Assembly (NCBI RefSeq): GCF_001514215.1
Contig: NZ_KQ948871.1
Span: forward strand, 62,001-126,000
Length of the DNA: 64,000 bases
From: Streptomyces bungoensis
GTDB lineage: Bacteria > Actinomycetota > Actinomycetes > Streptomycetales > Streptomycetaceae
Direction: 5' to 3'
Positions 51,069-60,262 of the stretch are shown piece by piece; position 1 is the first letter of the stretch; each line of letters opens with the position of its first letter. The position numbers and the translations under genes were made by a program. The notes under the pieces are model-generated. The model ran no database searches. It saw only the letters and a program-made list of their open reading frames with translations, and was not told the DNA's origin.

Positions 51069-52009
51069 TTCCCACGTCCCTTCACGAGTCGGCGCGCGGC
51101 GACCGTGACGCCGAGCGCGAGCAGGCCGACGCGGCGGGAGAGCCGTACGGCCCGGTCGATGTCGGTGACCCGGACGGCGCGCCCGGCGTCCCCGTTGAGG
51201 ACCGGCCGCCGCTCCACGCGCCCGCCGTAGGAGAGCGTGCCGCCCAGCCGGACGCCGAGGGCGCCGGCGAAGGAGGCCTCCACGGGCCCGGCGTTGGGGC
51301 TGGGATGCCGGGCCGCGTCCGCCTTCCAGGCGCGCAGCGCACCGCGCGGGTCGGGGCCGGCGAGGGCGGCGAGGACGGCGGTCAGGCGCGCCCCGGGCCA
51401 CCCGGCGACGTCGTCCAGCCGGGCCGAGGCCCATCCGTAGCTCCGGTACCGGGGCGACCGGTGGCCCACCATCGCGTCCAGGGTGTTGACGGCGCGGAAC
51501 CCCAGGAGGCCGGGCACCCCGCCGAGCGCACCCCACACCAGGGCGCCCACGACGGCGTCGGAGGTGTTCTCGGCCACGGACTCGACGACGGCCCGGGCGA
51601 TCCCGTCGGCGTCCAGGGACTGCGGGTCCCGGCCGCACAGGTGCGGCAGCCGCGCCCGGGCCGCCTCGACGTCCCCCGCCTGGAGGGCGCGCCCGATGGT
51701 CCGGGCCTCCTTCACGAGGGAGGTTCCGCCGACGACGGCCCAGGTCGCGACGGCGGTCAGCGCCGCGCGGGCGGCGGGGGAGCGGCGTACGGCCCGCTCG
51801 GCCACGGTTCCCAGCGCGACGGCGCCACCGGCGCAGACGGCCGTGTGGAGGGCTCCCCACCCGCGGTGGTCGCGCCACAGCCCGCGCTCGACAGCCCCCG
51901 CCGCCCGTCCGAACAGGGCGACGGGATGGCCCCGGCGCGGATCGCCGAGGAGCAGATCGCCGAGGAGGCCGGCAGCGGCGCCGTACGCGTAGGAGCGATC
52001 GGCACCCAT
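51065..52009 (-). CDS. cobD: Adenosylcobinamide-phosphate synthase (CbiB/CobD)
   Basis: 314-residue membrane protein attaching the aminopropanol arm to cobyric acid. Motifs: LLGDLLLGDPRRGHPVALFGR at the N-terminus, VESVAENTSDAVVGALVWGA, and HPSPNAGPVEASFAGALGVRLGG. First gene of the main cob operon; its leader of over 200 bases contains a cobalamin riboswitch. Confidence 0.94.
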   Translation of the reverse strand: MGADRSYAYGAAAGLLGDLLLGDPRRGHPVALFGRAAGAVERGLWRDHRGWGALHTAVCAGGAVALGTVAERAVRRSPAARAALTAVATWAVVGGTSLVKEARTIGRALQAGDVEAARARLPHLCGRDPQSLDADGIARAVVESVAENTSDAVVGALVWGALGGVPGLLGFRAVNTLDAMVGHRSPRYRSYGWASARLDDVAGWPGARLTAVLAALAGPDPRGALRAWKADAARHPSPNAGPVEASFAGALGVRLGGTLSYGGRVERRPVLNGDAGRAVRVTDIDRAVRLSRRVGLLALGVTVAARRLVKGRGK

Positions 52010-52084
52010 TGGCTCAGCCGGCCGTGGGCCGGGGGACGGTCCTGGTGCGTGTCCTCGATCGGCAGCCGAGCATGGCGATACGTG

Positions 52085-52240
52085 TCCTCACTCAGGGTGT
52101 CCGCGCCCTGGTTCGACGAGACCGGCGGCGAGAGTTCCTGGCTCCCGGGGGTTTCTACCCCGGTGACAGTGGCGGGACCGCGCCGGATTCGCACCGGCTT
52201 CCTCTCCTGCCGCCGTAGATGGCGTGGGCAGTCCACCACG
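52085..52240 (-). promoter_or_regulatory. Cobalamin (AdoCbl) riboswitch
   Basis: On the minus strand the aptamer core reads GGAAGCCGGTGCGAATCCGG, then CGGTCCCGCCACTGT (B12-box GCCACTGT, plus-strand 52166-52173), then GGGAGCCAGGAACTCTC. The closing helix pairs GGCGGC..GAGAG (plus-strand 52202-52214) with CTCTCGCCGCC (52124-52134). A downstream hairpin (52093-52110, CAGGG/CCCTG) may be part of the expression platform. It controls the cobD-to-cobI operon, shutting it down when adenosylcobalamin is plentiful. Outer boundaries are approximate. Confidence 0.9.
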
Positions 52241-52322
52241 GGCCGTGAACGGCCGTCAACCTGGCCGTGACCTGGGACGCCCGACTGTGCACAAGCCCAC
52301 ACCGGCCGGCTTCCGGCATGCG

Positions 52323-52360
52323 CGAGGCCCCCCACCGGAACGTGCCGGTGAGGGGCCTCG
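52323..52360. terminator. Terminator of the phosphate transporter operon
   Basis: Stem CGAGGCCCC (52323-52331) with GGGGCCTCG (52352-52360), one mismatch, then CACCGG/CCGGTG, and a 6-base loop. It lies 12 bases past the end of the minus-strand small gene and before the riboswitch leader. Confidence 0.85.
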
Positions 52361-52371
52361 ACCGCGGTCGA

Positions 52372-52599
52372 TCAGGCCTTGGCCATGATCAGGTAGATCC
52401 CGTACGCCACCGCGGCCGCGCAGGCGGCGAAGCAGACGTACGCGCCCGTCAGGGCCAGGCCCGCGGAGCCGCCCTGTGCGGCGGCCTTCTCGCGCCGCAC
52501 CAGGCCGTTGACGCCGAGCGTGAACACGGCCACGAGGCCCACCGTGAACACGAGGCTGACACCGAAGACGGAACCGATGGCCGCCCAGTCGATCTTCAT
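52372..52599 (-). CDS. Small membrane protein linked to phosphate transporter
   Basis: 75 residues with two predicted membrane helices (about 8-30 and 46-70) joined by a charged loop NGLVRREKAAAQGG. It follows the phosphate transporter by 34 bases and ends at a strong terminator, so both are one operon. Orthologues are regularly paired with this transporter in Streptomyces as I recall; a small accessory subunit is possible. No known domain. Confidence 0.8.
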   Translation of the reverse strand: MKIDWAAIGSVFGVSLVFTVGLVAVFTLGVNGLVRREKAAAQGGSAGLALTGAYVCFAACAAAVAYGIYLIMAKA

Positions 52600-52633
52600 A
52601 TCAGTACTGCTTTCCTGTCACCGGGTGCTCGGG

Positions 52634-53890
<1,257 letters not shown>

Positions 53891-53942
53891 TTACCCAGGC
53901 AATCGTTCGAGCGTCATTGGCTGGATGAACGTAGGCAACCTG

Positions 53943-53960
53943 GGTGAACGGAAGGTGAAC
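53943..53960 (-). promoter_or_regulatory. PHO box (PhoP direct repeats)
   Basis: On the minus strand GTTCACCTTCC is followed directly by GTTCACCCAGG: two 11-base direct repeat units with identical GTTCACC cores (plus-strand GGTGAAC at 53943-53949 and 53954-53960). This is the Streptomyces PhoP-binding arrangement. A degenerate GTTCATCC lies nearby (plus-strand 53933-53940). Confidence 0.88.
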
Positions 53961-54094
53961 TGGGCCGGGCATCAGGGTGTCGGAAACAGGGGTGTGCCAT
54001 TCCGGTCGCTCCCCGCCGCCACCGTCCGTGCCCGGCCGGTGGCAGGATCGGTACGGAACCGGCCGCGGCAGGCCGCCCAGGAGGGGAGCGAGCG

Positions 54095-54742
54095 GTGAGG
54101 GACGAGGAATCGCGGGTCTGGGAGACGTTGGTCACCACCGCCCGCCGGACCGTCGCCGACGGCCTGGTCGTCGGCACCTCCGGCAACGTCTCCGCGCGCG
54201 TCGGCGACCTCGTGCTGGTCACCCCCTCGGGCGTGCCCTACGACCGGCTGACCGGGGACGACCTCACCGCCGTCGACCTCACCGGGCGGCAGGTGCGCGG
54301 CACGCTCGTGCCGACCAGCGAGCTGCCGATGCACCTCGCCGTCTACCGCACCACCGACGCCCGCGCCGTCGTCCACACCCACGCCGTGCACGCCACGGCC
54401 GTCTCCACCCTGGTCACCGAGCTGCCCCCGATCCACTACATGGCCGCCGCGCTCGGCGGCCCGGTCCGGGTCGCCCCCTACGCCACCTACGGCACCGCCG
54501 AACTGGCCGAGAACATGCTGCGCGCCCTCGCCGGCCGCTCCGGCTGCCTGCTGCAGAACCACGGCACGATCACCTACGGCGCCGGCCTCGACCAGGCCTA
54601 CGACCGCACCGCCCAGCTCGAGTGGATGTGCCGGCTGTGGCTCACGGCGTCCGCGGTGCCGGGCCGGACGCCTTCTCTGCTCAGCGAGGCACACATGGCC
54701 GAGGCCGGGGCACGTTTGAAGGGGTACGGCCAACGGAGGTGA
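54095..54742 (+). CDS. Class II aldolase/adducin-family protein
   Basis: 215-residue zinc-dependent aldolase resembling L-fuculose-1-phosphate aldolase: GTSGNVSAR (phosphate loop), PTSELPMH (catalytic Glu), VVHTHAVHA (zinc histidines) and QNHGTITYG (third histidine). GTG at 54095 with GAGGGGAG upstream. Could cleave fuculose-, rhamnulose- or methylthioribulose-type phosphates; the substrate is not determined. Confidence 0.88.
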   Translation: MRDEESRVWETLVTTARRTVADGLVVGTSGNVSARVGDLVLVTPSGVPYDRLTGDDLTAVDLTGRQVRGTLVPTSELPMHLAVYRTTDARAVVHTHAVHATAVSTLVTELPPIHYMAAALGGPVRVAPYATYGTAELAENMLRALAGRSGCLLQNHGTITYGAGLDQAYDRTAQLEWMCRLWLTASAVPGRTPSLLSEAHMAEAGARLKGYGQRR

Positions 54743-54745
54743 CCC

Positions 54746-55990
54746 TTGCTGTCCCGTTCCCTGTCCCCCCTGCTGCACGGCCCCCTGTTCCGGCGCCCGC
54801 CGTTCCCGGCCCGGTCCGGCCCTCGGCTGGCCGGTGACGGCGACCGCCCCGACACTGGAGCCGTGCGCACCGTCAGAGCGACCGCCGCCGCGCTCACCGC
54901 CGTCCTGGCCGCCGGCGCGGCCTCCGTGGCCGCCGGACGCCTCGCCAGCGACGCCGCGCTGAAGGCGCCCGCGGGCCGGCCCCTGCCCACCGAACCGCGG
55001 CTGACCGTGCACGCCACGGCCGCGGGGCAGATCACCCTCACCCGCGACCTGGCCTCGCTGCGGCCCGGCACCTACGGCCTGGCGGGCGACGGCTCCCACG
55101 CGGTCGTCGGCCCCGTCCTCGACGCGCCCGCACCCAGCGCGGACACGGTCGTGCGCCGCCTGGAGCGCGTCACGCACGGCACCCTCGCGCCCGGCGACTC
55201 CGTCCGGCTCACCCCGAACCTGTACGTCGGCGACCCGGGCACCGCCCTGGGACTCGAACACGCCGACATCGACATCCCCGGCGAGCTGGGCGCGCTGCCG
55301 GCCTGGTTCGTGCCCGGCGACCGGGACACCTGGGTGATCGCGGTGCACGGCCTCGGCACCACGCGCGAGCAGGCGCTGAACGTCATGAGATTCCTGCACG
55401 GCCGCCGTCTGCCGGTCCTCGCGCTCGCCTACCGCGGCGACCCGGGCGCCCCGCGCCCGCCGGACGGGCTGAACCACCTCGGCGAGACGGAGTGGCGCGA
55501 CGTGGACGCGGCGATCCGCCACGCCGTCCGCCACGGCGCCCGCCGGGTCGTCCTGCTCGGCTGGTCCACCGGCGCCACCATGGCCCTGCTCGCCGCCCAG
55601 CACTCCGCGGTGCGTGAGCGCGTCGCCGGACTCGTCCTCGACTCGCCGGTGCTCAGCTGGCAGGCCACCCTGCGCGCCCTCGCCCGGGCCCGCCGCACCC
55701 CCGGGCCCCTGCTGCCGCTCGCGGTGCGGGCCGCGCAGGGCAGGGCCGGGCTGAACGCCGACCTGGCGGCCGGCCTCACCGATCCCGGCCGGCTCACCGT
55801 GCCGACGCTGATCGTCCACGGCCCGGACGACACGGTGGCCCCCTGGGTGTACTCCCGGCGTCTCGCCGACCGGCGTCCCGACGTCGTCGCCCTGCACACC
55901 GTCCCGCAGGCGCCGCACGCGGCCATGTGGAACGCGGACCCCGCGGAGTACGAGGAGCGCCTGCGCCGGTTCCTGACGCCGCTCATGTGA
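54746..55990 (+). CDS. Membrane-anchored alpha/beta hydrolase
   Basis: 414 residues from TTG at 54746, which has an ideal GGAGGT site 6-7 bases upstream and follows the aldolase by 3 bases. An alternative GTG at 54863 would start just before the hydrophobic anchor (RATAAALTAVLAAGAASVAAG). The hydrolase domain (about 190-414) has the oxyanion region VIAVHGLGTTREQ, the nucleophile elbow LGWSTGATMAL (Ser), an aspartate in HGPDDTVAPW and histidine in PQAPHAAMWNAD. Substrate unknown; exported orientation likely. Confidence 0.82.
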   Translation: MLSRSLSPLLHGPLFRRPPFPARSGPRLAGDGDRPDTGAVRTVRATAAALTAVLAAGAASVAAGRLASDAALKAPAGRPLPTEPRLTVHATAAGQITLTRDLASLRPGTYGLAGDGSHAVVGPVLDAPAPSADTVVRRLERVTHGTLAPGDSVRLTPNLYVGDPGTALGLEHADIDIPGELGALPAWFVPGDRDTWVIAVHGLGTTREQALNVMRFLHGRRLPVLALAYRGDPGAPRPPDGLNHLGETEWRDVDAAIRHAVRHGARRVVLLGWSTGATMALLAAQHSAVRERVAGLVLDSPVLSWQATLRALARARRTPGPLLPLAVRAAQGRAGLNADLAAGLTDPGRLTVPTLIVHGPDDTVAPWVYSRRLADRRPDVVALHTVPQAPHAAMWNADPAEYEERLRRFLTPLM

Positions 55991-55996
55991 CGCATC

Positions 55997-56013
55997 CCCG
56001 GTTCTCGACCGGG
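55997..56013 (+). terminator. Hairpin after the hydrolase gene
   Basis: CCCGGT-TCTCG-ACCGGG directly after the stop, 6-bp stem and 5-base loop. A second perfect 9-bp hairpin follows at 56036-56069 (GGCTTCCGC/GCGGAAGCC). The rest of the 225-base gap shows no gene. Confidence 0.6.
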
Positions 56014-56215
56014 TTCCCGAGCCTGCTCCCGATCCGGCTTCCGCTCCGGTCGCGAACGAGGCGGAAGCCCCGGTTCCAGTGGTTCCGTTCACGGCTGTAC
56101 GACTGGCCTGATGAGGACCACCGGCCCAGCCGGGAACGGTGTGCCTTGGCCAGCCCCGTCGCCCCGCGTGACATTCCGTTTGGGTTTTCGGACCGTCAAC
56201 CGGAAGACTGCACCC

Positions 56216-57676
56216 GTGACGTCCCGTATCCCGCGCGACTCCAGGCTTCGACTCGTCCGACCGCGACCCCTGGCCGCCGCCCCCAGAGCTGTGAACCAGC
56301 GGCGCTCGCGCCGCCCCGCACCCCGGCCGCCGGAGGGCACCCCGGCCCCCGCCGAACTGGCCAGAATGGCGCGCATCGGCCTGGCCGGCGCGGTCCGTGT
56401 GGCCCGCTGGGCCGACGCCGCCCTCGGCCCCGGGAGCGACGCGGCCACCGCCGACGGCAAGGCCACGCTCTCCGAGGCGACCGCGGAACGTGCCGCCGCC
56501 GCGCTCGGGCTGAGCGCCGCTCAGATCCGCGCCGACTGGGACACCGCCCGCCTCGCCGGACTCGTCGAGGTGCACGGGGACAGCGCGCGCCCCGGCTGGC
56601 GCCTGCGCGCCTGGGACCGGGACGACAGCGCCGTGCTGCGCGGCTGGGTGGCCCTGTTCGACGCCTGGTCGCTCGCCTGCCCGGAGCCCGCCGGCCACGA
56701 GGCCGCCGGCGTCGCCGAGGTCGTCTCGGCCATGCCCCAGGTGCTCTCCTTCCTCCAGCTCTCCGCCGGCCCCGTGCCCGTCGACCAGCTCCTCGACCTG
56801 CTCCAGCAGCGGGTCACGGAACTGCGCACGGCCCGCTGCGAGGTCCCCTACGAGCCCGCCGCCGCGGGCCCCGCCGAGCCCGCGGCCACCGCCCCCGCCG
56901 GCGCCGCGGTCGCCGGGGCCACCGTCCTCGCCGAGGACCCCGCGGGCGCCGGGGAGGCCTCCCTCGCCCCGCTCCTCGACTGGGCCCTCCAGGCGCTCGC
57001 CTCCGTCGGCGCGCTGACCTACGGGGACGGCCAGGCGACGCTCACCCCGCTCGGCAGCTGGGCGGTCTGGGTCAAGCTGGAGCAGATCTGCGTGGCCGCG
57101 CAGAGCCCCGCCGGGAACATCGAGCAGTCCGCCGAGGACATGCTCCGCGGCTGCGCCCAGCTGCGCCCCAACGCGGCCCGCGCCGAGTACCGCGCCTGGC
57201 TCGCCGCCCGCCCCGTCGGCAGCGCCGTCACCGAACTGCTCGCCGCCGCCCGCGGCGAGGACGCCCTGCTGCGCGGCCTCGCCTTCGAGGCGCTGCGCGT
57301 CGTCGGCGCCCCCGCCGAGCCGGACGTGCGCGCCGTCGTCGAGGAGCCCGCCCTGCGGCCGTACGCCCTGCTGTGGCTCGCCGAGCACGACGGCGTCGAC
57401 CCCGAGGACGCCCACGAGGTGCTCACCCGCGAGGAGGCCACCTGGCTGTGGGTCGACACCGCGGCCGCCGTCAGCGACCACGGCGAGACCGCGATGCTGG
57501 TACGGCACCTGGAGGCCGCGGTGCAGCCCACCGTGCCCGCGCTGCTGGACGAGGTCCGCGCCGTGGGACACCCGCGCACCGTGCAGGTCCTGGTCGCCCT
57601 CGCCGCGGCCCACCCCGACCCCGCCCTCGCCAAGGCCGTGCGCCGCGCCGCCTTCCAGGTGCACACCGGCGGATAG
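56216..57676 (+). CDS. Uncharacterised actinobacterial protein
   Basis: 486 residues, not recognised. A basic, Arg/Pro-rich N-terminus (1-40) precedes an alpha-helical body with two winged-helix-like segments (ATAERAAAALGLSAAQIRADWDTARLAGLVEV; ALASVGALTYGDGQATLTPLG), a Pro/Ala linker (about 215-240), and a C-terminal helical part with repeating LALL-type helices. No signal or membrane segment. GTG at 56216, with GGAAG upstream, is preferred over an ATG at 56111. The modules suggest a DNA- or protein-binding role, but this is only a guess. Confidence 0.75.
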   Translation: MTSRIPRDSRLRLVRPRPLAAAPRAVNQRRSRRPAPRPPEGTPAPAELARMARIGLAGAVRVARWADAALGPGSDAATADGKATLSEATAERAAAALGLSAAQIRADWDTARLAGLVEVHGDSARPGWRLRAWDRDDSAVLRGWVALFDAWSLACPEPAGHEAAGVAEVVSAMPQVLSFLQLSAGPVPVDQLLDLLQQRVTELRTARCEVPYEPAAAGPAEPAATAPAGAAVAGATVLAEDPAGAGEASLAPLLDWALQALASVGALTYGDGQATLTPLGSWAVWVKLEQICVAAQSPAGNIEQSAEDMLRGCAQLRPNAARAEYRAWLAARPVGSAVTELLAAARGEDALLRGLAFEALRVVGAPAEPDVRAVVEEPALRPYALLWLAEHDGVDPEDAHEVLTREEATWLWVDTAAAVSDHGETAMLVRHLEAAVQPTVPALLDEVRAVGHPRTVQVLVALAAAHPDPALAKAVRRAAFQVHTGG

Positions 57677-57695
57677 ACCGCCGGGCGGGCGGTCC

Positions 57696-58106
57696 TCAGA
57701 CGCCGGTCTGCGGGGCGTACGTCCCGAAGCTCCACACGTTGCCCTCGGTGTCCCGGGCCATGTAGTCCCGCGAGCCGTGGTCCTGGTCCGTCGGGGGCAT
57801 CAGGATCTCCACGCCGTGCTCCACGGCCCGCTGGTGGTGGGCGTCGACGTCGTCCACGGCGACGTACACCCCCGCGGGCCCCGCGTCCTTCATCACCGCG
57901 TCGAAGAGCCCGCCGCGCCCCCTGGACCCGATCATCACCGCCCCGCCGCCCTGCACGAGCTCGGCGTGCAGCACCATGCCGCCCTCCGTCTCGTACACCG
58001 ACAGCTCGGTGAAGCCGAGACCCTCCGTGAGCTGCCGGATCGCCGCCTTCGCGTCCGCGTACAGCAGCGTGGGGAACACGCCCGGCCGTCCACCCGTACC
58101 TGCCAT
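57696..58106 (-). CDS. VOC-family (glyoxalase/bleomycin resistance-like) protein
   Basis: 136-residue protein with two beta-alpha-beta-beta-beta modules: FPTLLYADAKAAIRQLTEGLGFTEL in the first and VYVAVDDVDAHHQRAVEHGVEIL...ARDTEGNVWSFGTY in the second. GGGAG precedes the ATG at 58106. It may bind a metal and small ligand; the substrate is unknown. Convergent with the uncharacterised gene, 19 bases apart. Confidence 0.87.
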   Translation of the reverse strand: MAGTGGRPGVFPTLLYADAKAAIRQLTEGLGFTELSVYETEGGMVLHAELVQGGGAVMIGSRGRGGLFDAVMKDAGPAGVYVAVDDVDAHHQRAVEHGVEILMPPTDQDHGSRDYMARDTEGNVWSFGTYAPQTGV

Positions 58107-58208
58107 GCCGATCACTCCCTCGTGTGCCGGTTCCGCCGGACCCCCGAGTCTTCCAGCCGCCACCGACAACGCCCCGCCCCCGACGCCCCGCCCCCGGACA
58201 CGCGGACG

Positions 58209-58239
58209 GGGAAAACCGCTTGCACGGCCCCGTTAGACT
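58209..58239 (+). promoter_or_regulatory. Promoter of the ABC-F unit
   Basis: TAGACT (58234-58239) ends 7 bases before the leader ATG at 58247, the spacing of a leaderless start. Further upstream GGAAA (58210-58214) and GTT (58232-58234) are 17 bases apart, close to the SigR pattern GGAAT-18-GTT, so control by thiol stress is conceivable but unproven. Confidence 0.4.
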
Positions 58240-58246
58240 GGTCCCC

Positions 58247-58270
58247 ATGGCCATTCTCCTCGCGCATTAG
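58247..58270 (+). CDS. Seven-codon leader ORF before the ABC-F gene
   Basis: ATG GCC ATT CTC CTC GCG CAT TAG codes for MAILLAH. It begins where transcription probably starts and ends 58 bases before the ABC-F GTG. Short leader peptides commonly control ABC-F genes by ribosome stalling or attenuation. Whether it is translated here cannot be shown from sequence. Confidence 0.5.
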   Translation: MAILLAH

Positions 58271-58328
58271 ACGGCGGGAACGTCCGCAGCCGCCCACCGC
58301 CAATCCCAGTACGCCCTGGAGTCTGTCC

Positions 58329-59927
58329 GTGATCACCGCCTCCGGTATCGAGCTGCGCGCCGGTGCGCGCGTCCTCATCGAGAACGCCACCTTCCGTGTC
58401 GCCAAGGGCGACCGCATCGGCCTCGTCGGCCGCAACGGCGCCGGCAAGACCACCCTCACCAAGTGCCTGGCCGGCGAGGGCATCCCGGCCGCCGGCCAGA
58501 TCGCCCGCTCCGGCGAGGTCGGCTACCTCCCGCAGGACCCCCGCACCGGCGACCTCGACGTCCTCGCCCGCGACCGCATCCTCTCCGCGCGCGGCCTCGA
58601 CGTGCTGATCCGCAAGATGCGAGAGAACGAGCAGCGCATCGCCAACGGCCAGGGCGCCACGCGTGAGAAGGCCCTCAGGCAGTACGAGCGCCAGGAGACG
58701 GAGTTCCTCACCAAGGGCGGCTACGCCGCCGAGGCCGAGGCCGCCACCATCGCCGCCGCGCTCAACCTGCCCGACCGGGTCCTCGGACAGCCGCTGCACA
58801 CGCTCTCCGGTGGTCAGCGCCGCCGTATCGAGCTGGCCCGCATCCTGTTCTCGGACGCCGACACCCTGCTGCTGGACGAGCCGACCAACCACCTCGACGC
58901 GGACTCGATCACCTGGCTGCGCGACTACCTGAAGACGTACCGCGGCGGCTTCATCGTGATCTCCCACGACGTCGACCTGGTCGAGACGGTCGTCAACAAG
59001 GTCTTCTACCTGGATGCCAACCGCGCCCAGATCGACGTCTACAACATGGGCTGGAAGCTCTACCAGCAGCAGCGCGAGTCCGACGAGAAGCGCCGCAAGC
59101 GCGAGCGCGCCAACGCCGAGAAGAAGGCCGCCGCGCTCAACGCGCAGGCCGACAAGATGCGCGCCAAGGCCACCAAGACGGTCGCCGCGCAGAACATGGC
59201 CCGCCGGGCCGAGAAGCTGCTCTCCGGGCTCGACGAGGTCCGGATGTCCGACAAGGTCGCCAAGCTCCGCTTCCCCGAGCCCGCGCCCTGCGGCAAGACC
59301 CCGCTGATGGCCGAGGGCCTGTCGAAGTCGTACGGCTCGCTGGAGATCTTCACCGACGTCGACCTGGCCATCGACAAGGGCTCCCGGGTCGTCATCCTCG
59401 GCCTCAACGGCGCCGGCAAGACCACCCTGCTGCGCCTGCTGGGCGGCGTGGAGCAGCCGGACACCGGCCAGGTCGTCCCCGGCCACGGCCTCAAGCTCGG
59501 CTACTACGCCCAGGAGCACGAGACCCTGGACCCCGAGCGCACGGTCCTGGAGAACATGCGCTCGGCCGCGCCCGACCTGGACCTGGTCGAGGTCCGCAAG
59601 GTGCTCGGCTCGTTCCTGTTCTCCGGCGACGACGTCGACAAGCCGGCCGGTGTCCTCTCCGGCGGCGAGAAGACCCGGCTCGCGCTCGCGACCCTGGTCG
59701 TCTCCTCCGCCAACGTCCTGCTGCTCGACGAGCCGACCAACAACCTCGACCCCGCCAGCCGCGAGGAGATCCTCGGCGCCCTGCGCACCTACAAGGGCGC
59801 GGTCGTCCTCGTCACGCACGACGAGGGCGCCGTCGAGGCGCTCCAGCCGGAGCGGATCATCCTGCTGCCGGACGGCGTCGAGGACCTGTGGGGCTCCGAC
59901 TACGCCGACCTCGTCGCCCTGGCTTGA
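58329..59927 (+). CDS. ABC-F family ATPase
   Basis: 532-residue soluble protein with two ABC domains and no membrane part. First site: GRNGAGKTT (34-42), signature LSGGQRRRIELAR, Walker B LLLDEPTNHLD. The inter-domain linker is Lys/Arg rich (EKRRKRERANAEKKAAALNA). Second site: GLNGAGKTT, LSGGEKTRLAL, LLLDEPTNNLD. ABC-F proteins act on the ribosome as translation factors or antibiotic-protection proteins. GTG at 58329 with CTGGAG upstream. Confidence 0.93.
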   Translation: MITASGIELRAGARVLIENATFRVAKGDRIGLVGRNGAGKTTLTKCLAGEGIPAAGQIARSGEVGYLPQDPRTGDLDVLARDRILSARGLDVLIRKMRENEQRIANGQGATREKALRQYERQETEFLTKGGYAAEAEAATIAAALNLPDRVLGQPLHTLSGGQRRRIELARILFSDADTLLLDEPTNHLDADSITWLRDYLKTYRGGFIVISHDVDLVETVVNKVFYLDANRAQIDVYNMGWKLYQQQRESDEKRRKRERANAEKKAAALNAQADKMRAKATKTVAAQNMARRAEKLLSGLDEVRMSDKVAKLRFPEPAPCGKTPLMAEGLSKSYGSLEIFTDVDLAIDKGSRVVILGLNGAGKTTLLRLLGGVEQPDTGQVVPGHGLKLGYYAQEHETLDPERTVLENMRSAAPDLDLVEVRKVLGSFLFSGDDVDKPAGVLSGGEKTRLALATLVVSSANVLLLDEPTNNLDPASREEILGALRTYKGAVVLVTHDEGAVEALQPERIILLPDGVEDLWGSDYADLVALA

Positions 59928-60223
59928 TCGAAAATCTGATCCACTGCGTATGGATCATTCGGCCGAGCCGTGATCCATCATCTGAGTGAGATCTCCTCGT
60001 ATCGAGGTGTGTCCTACATCCATCCGCCGGCTGATCCCCCAGCATGCGGGGGGTCGGCCGACGCGCGCCTCTGACCTGGTACTTCGCGATTCCACCCGTT
60101 CGGCCCTGCGGACACGAGCCCCTGGAATACCGTCTTCCGCTTGTGGGGATCGGCTCCTGTCGTCACAACGATGTCTCACGGACCTTGCCGAATGGGTGGC
60201 CATCCCGCCCCGGAGGGGTGATC
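59926..60223. promoter_or_regulatory. GATC cluster upstream of gbn
   Basis: Eight GATC tetramers at 59926, 59938, 59953, 59972, 59990, 60033, 60148 and 60220, six of them within 111 bases. The roughly 335-base non-coding region before gbn is otherwise unremarkable. The Streptomyces protein Gbn is reported to bind GATC, so these are likely autoregulatory sites. Confidence 0.6.
59950..59978. terminator. Hairpin behind the ABC-F gene
   Basis: ATGGATCA (59950-59957) pairs perfectly with TGATCCAT (59971-59978); an inner CGGC/GCCG pairs after a 2-base bulge. It may end the ABC-F transcript. Both outer arms contain GATC, so it could instead be a paired protein site. Confidence 0.55.
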
Positions 60224-60262
60224 ATGAGGAGACCAGAGCGCACTTCCCATGAGGAGGCACGG

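Noticed and set aside
53972..57664. 1230-codon open frame on the minus strand
   Set aside because: Antisense to the aldolase, hydrolase and uncharacterised plus-strand genes. Composition is repetitive Gly/Arg/Glu without any fold signature.
60044..60262. Longer N-terminus for Gbn
   Set aside because: The extra residues are encoded by GATC-rich leader sequence; a strong ribosome site directly precedes the GTG at 60263 and the 73-residue product matches the known protein size.
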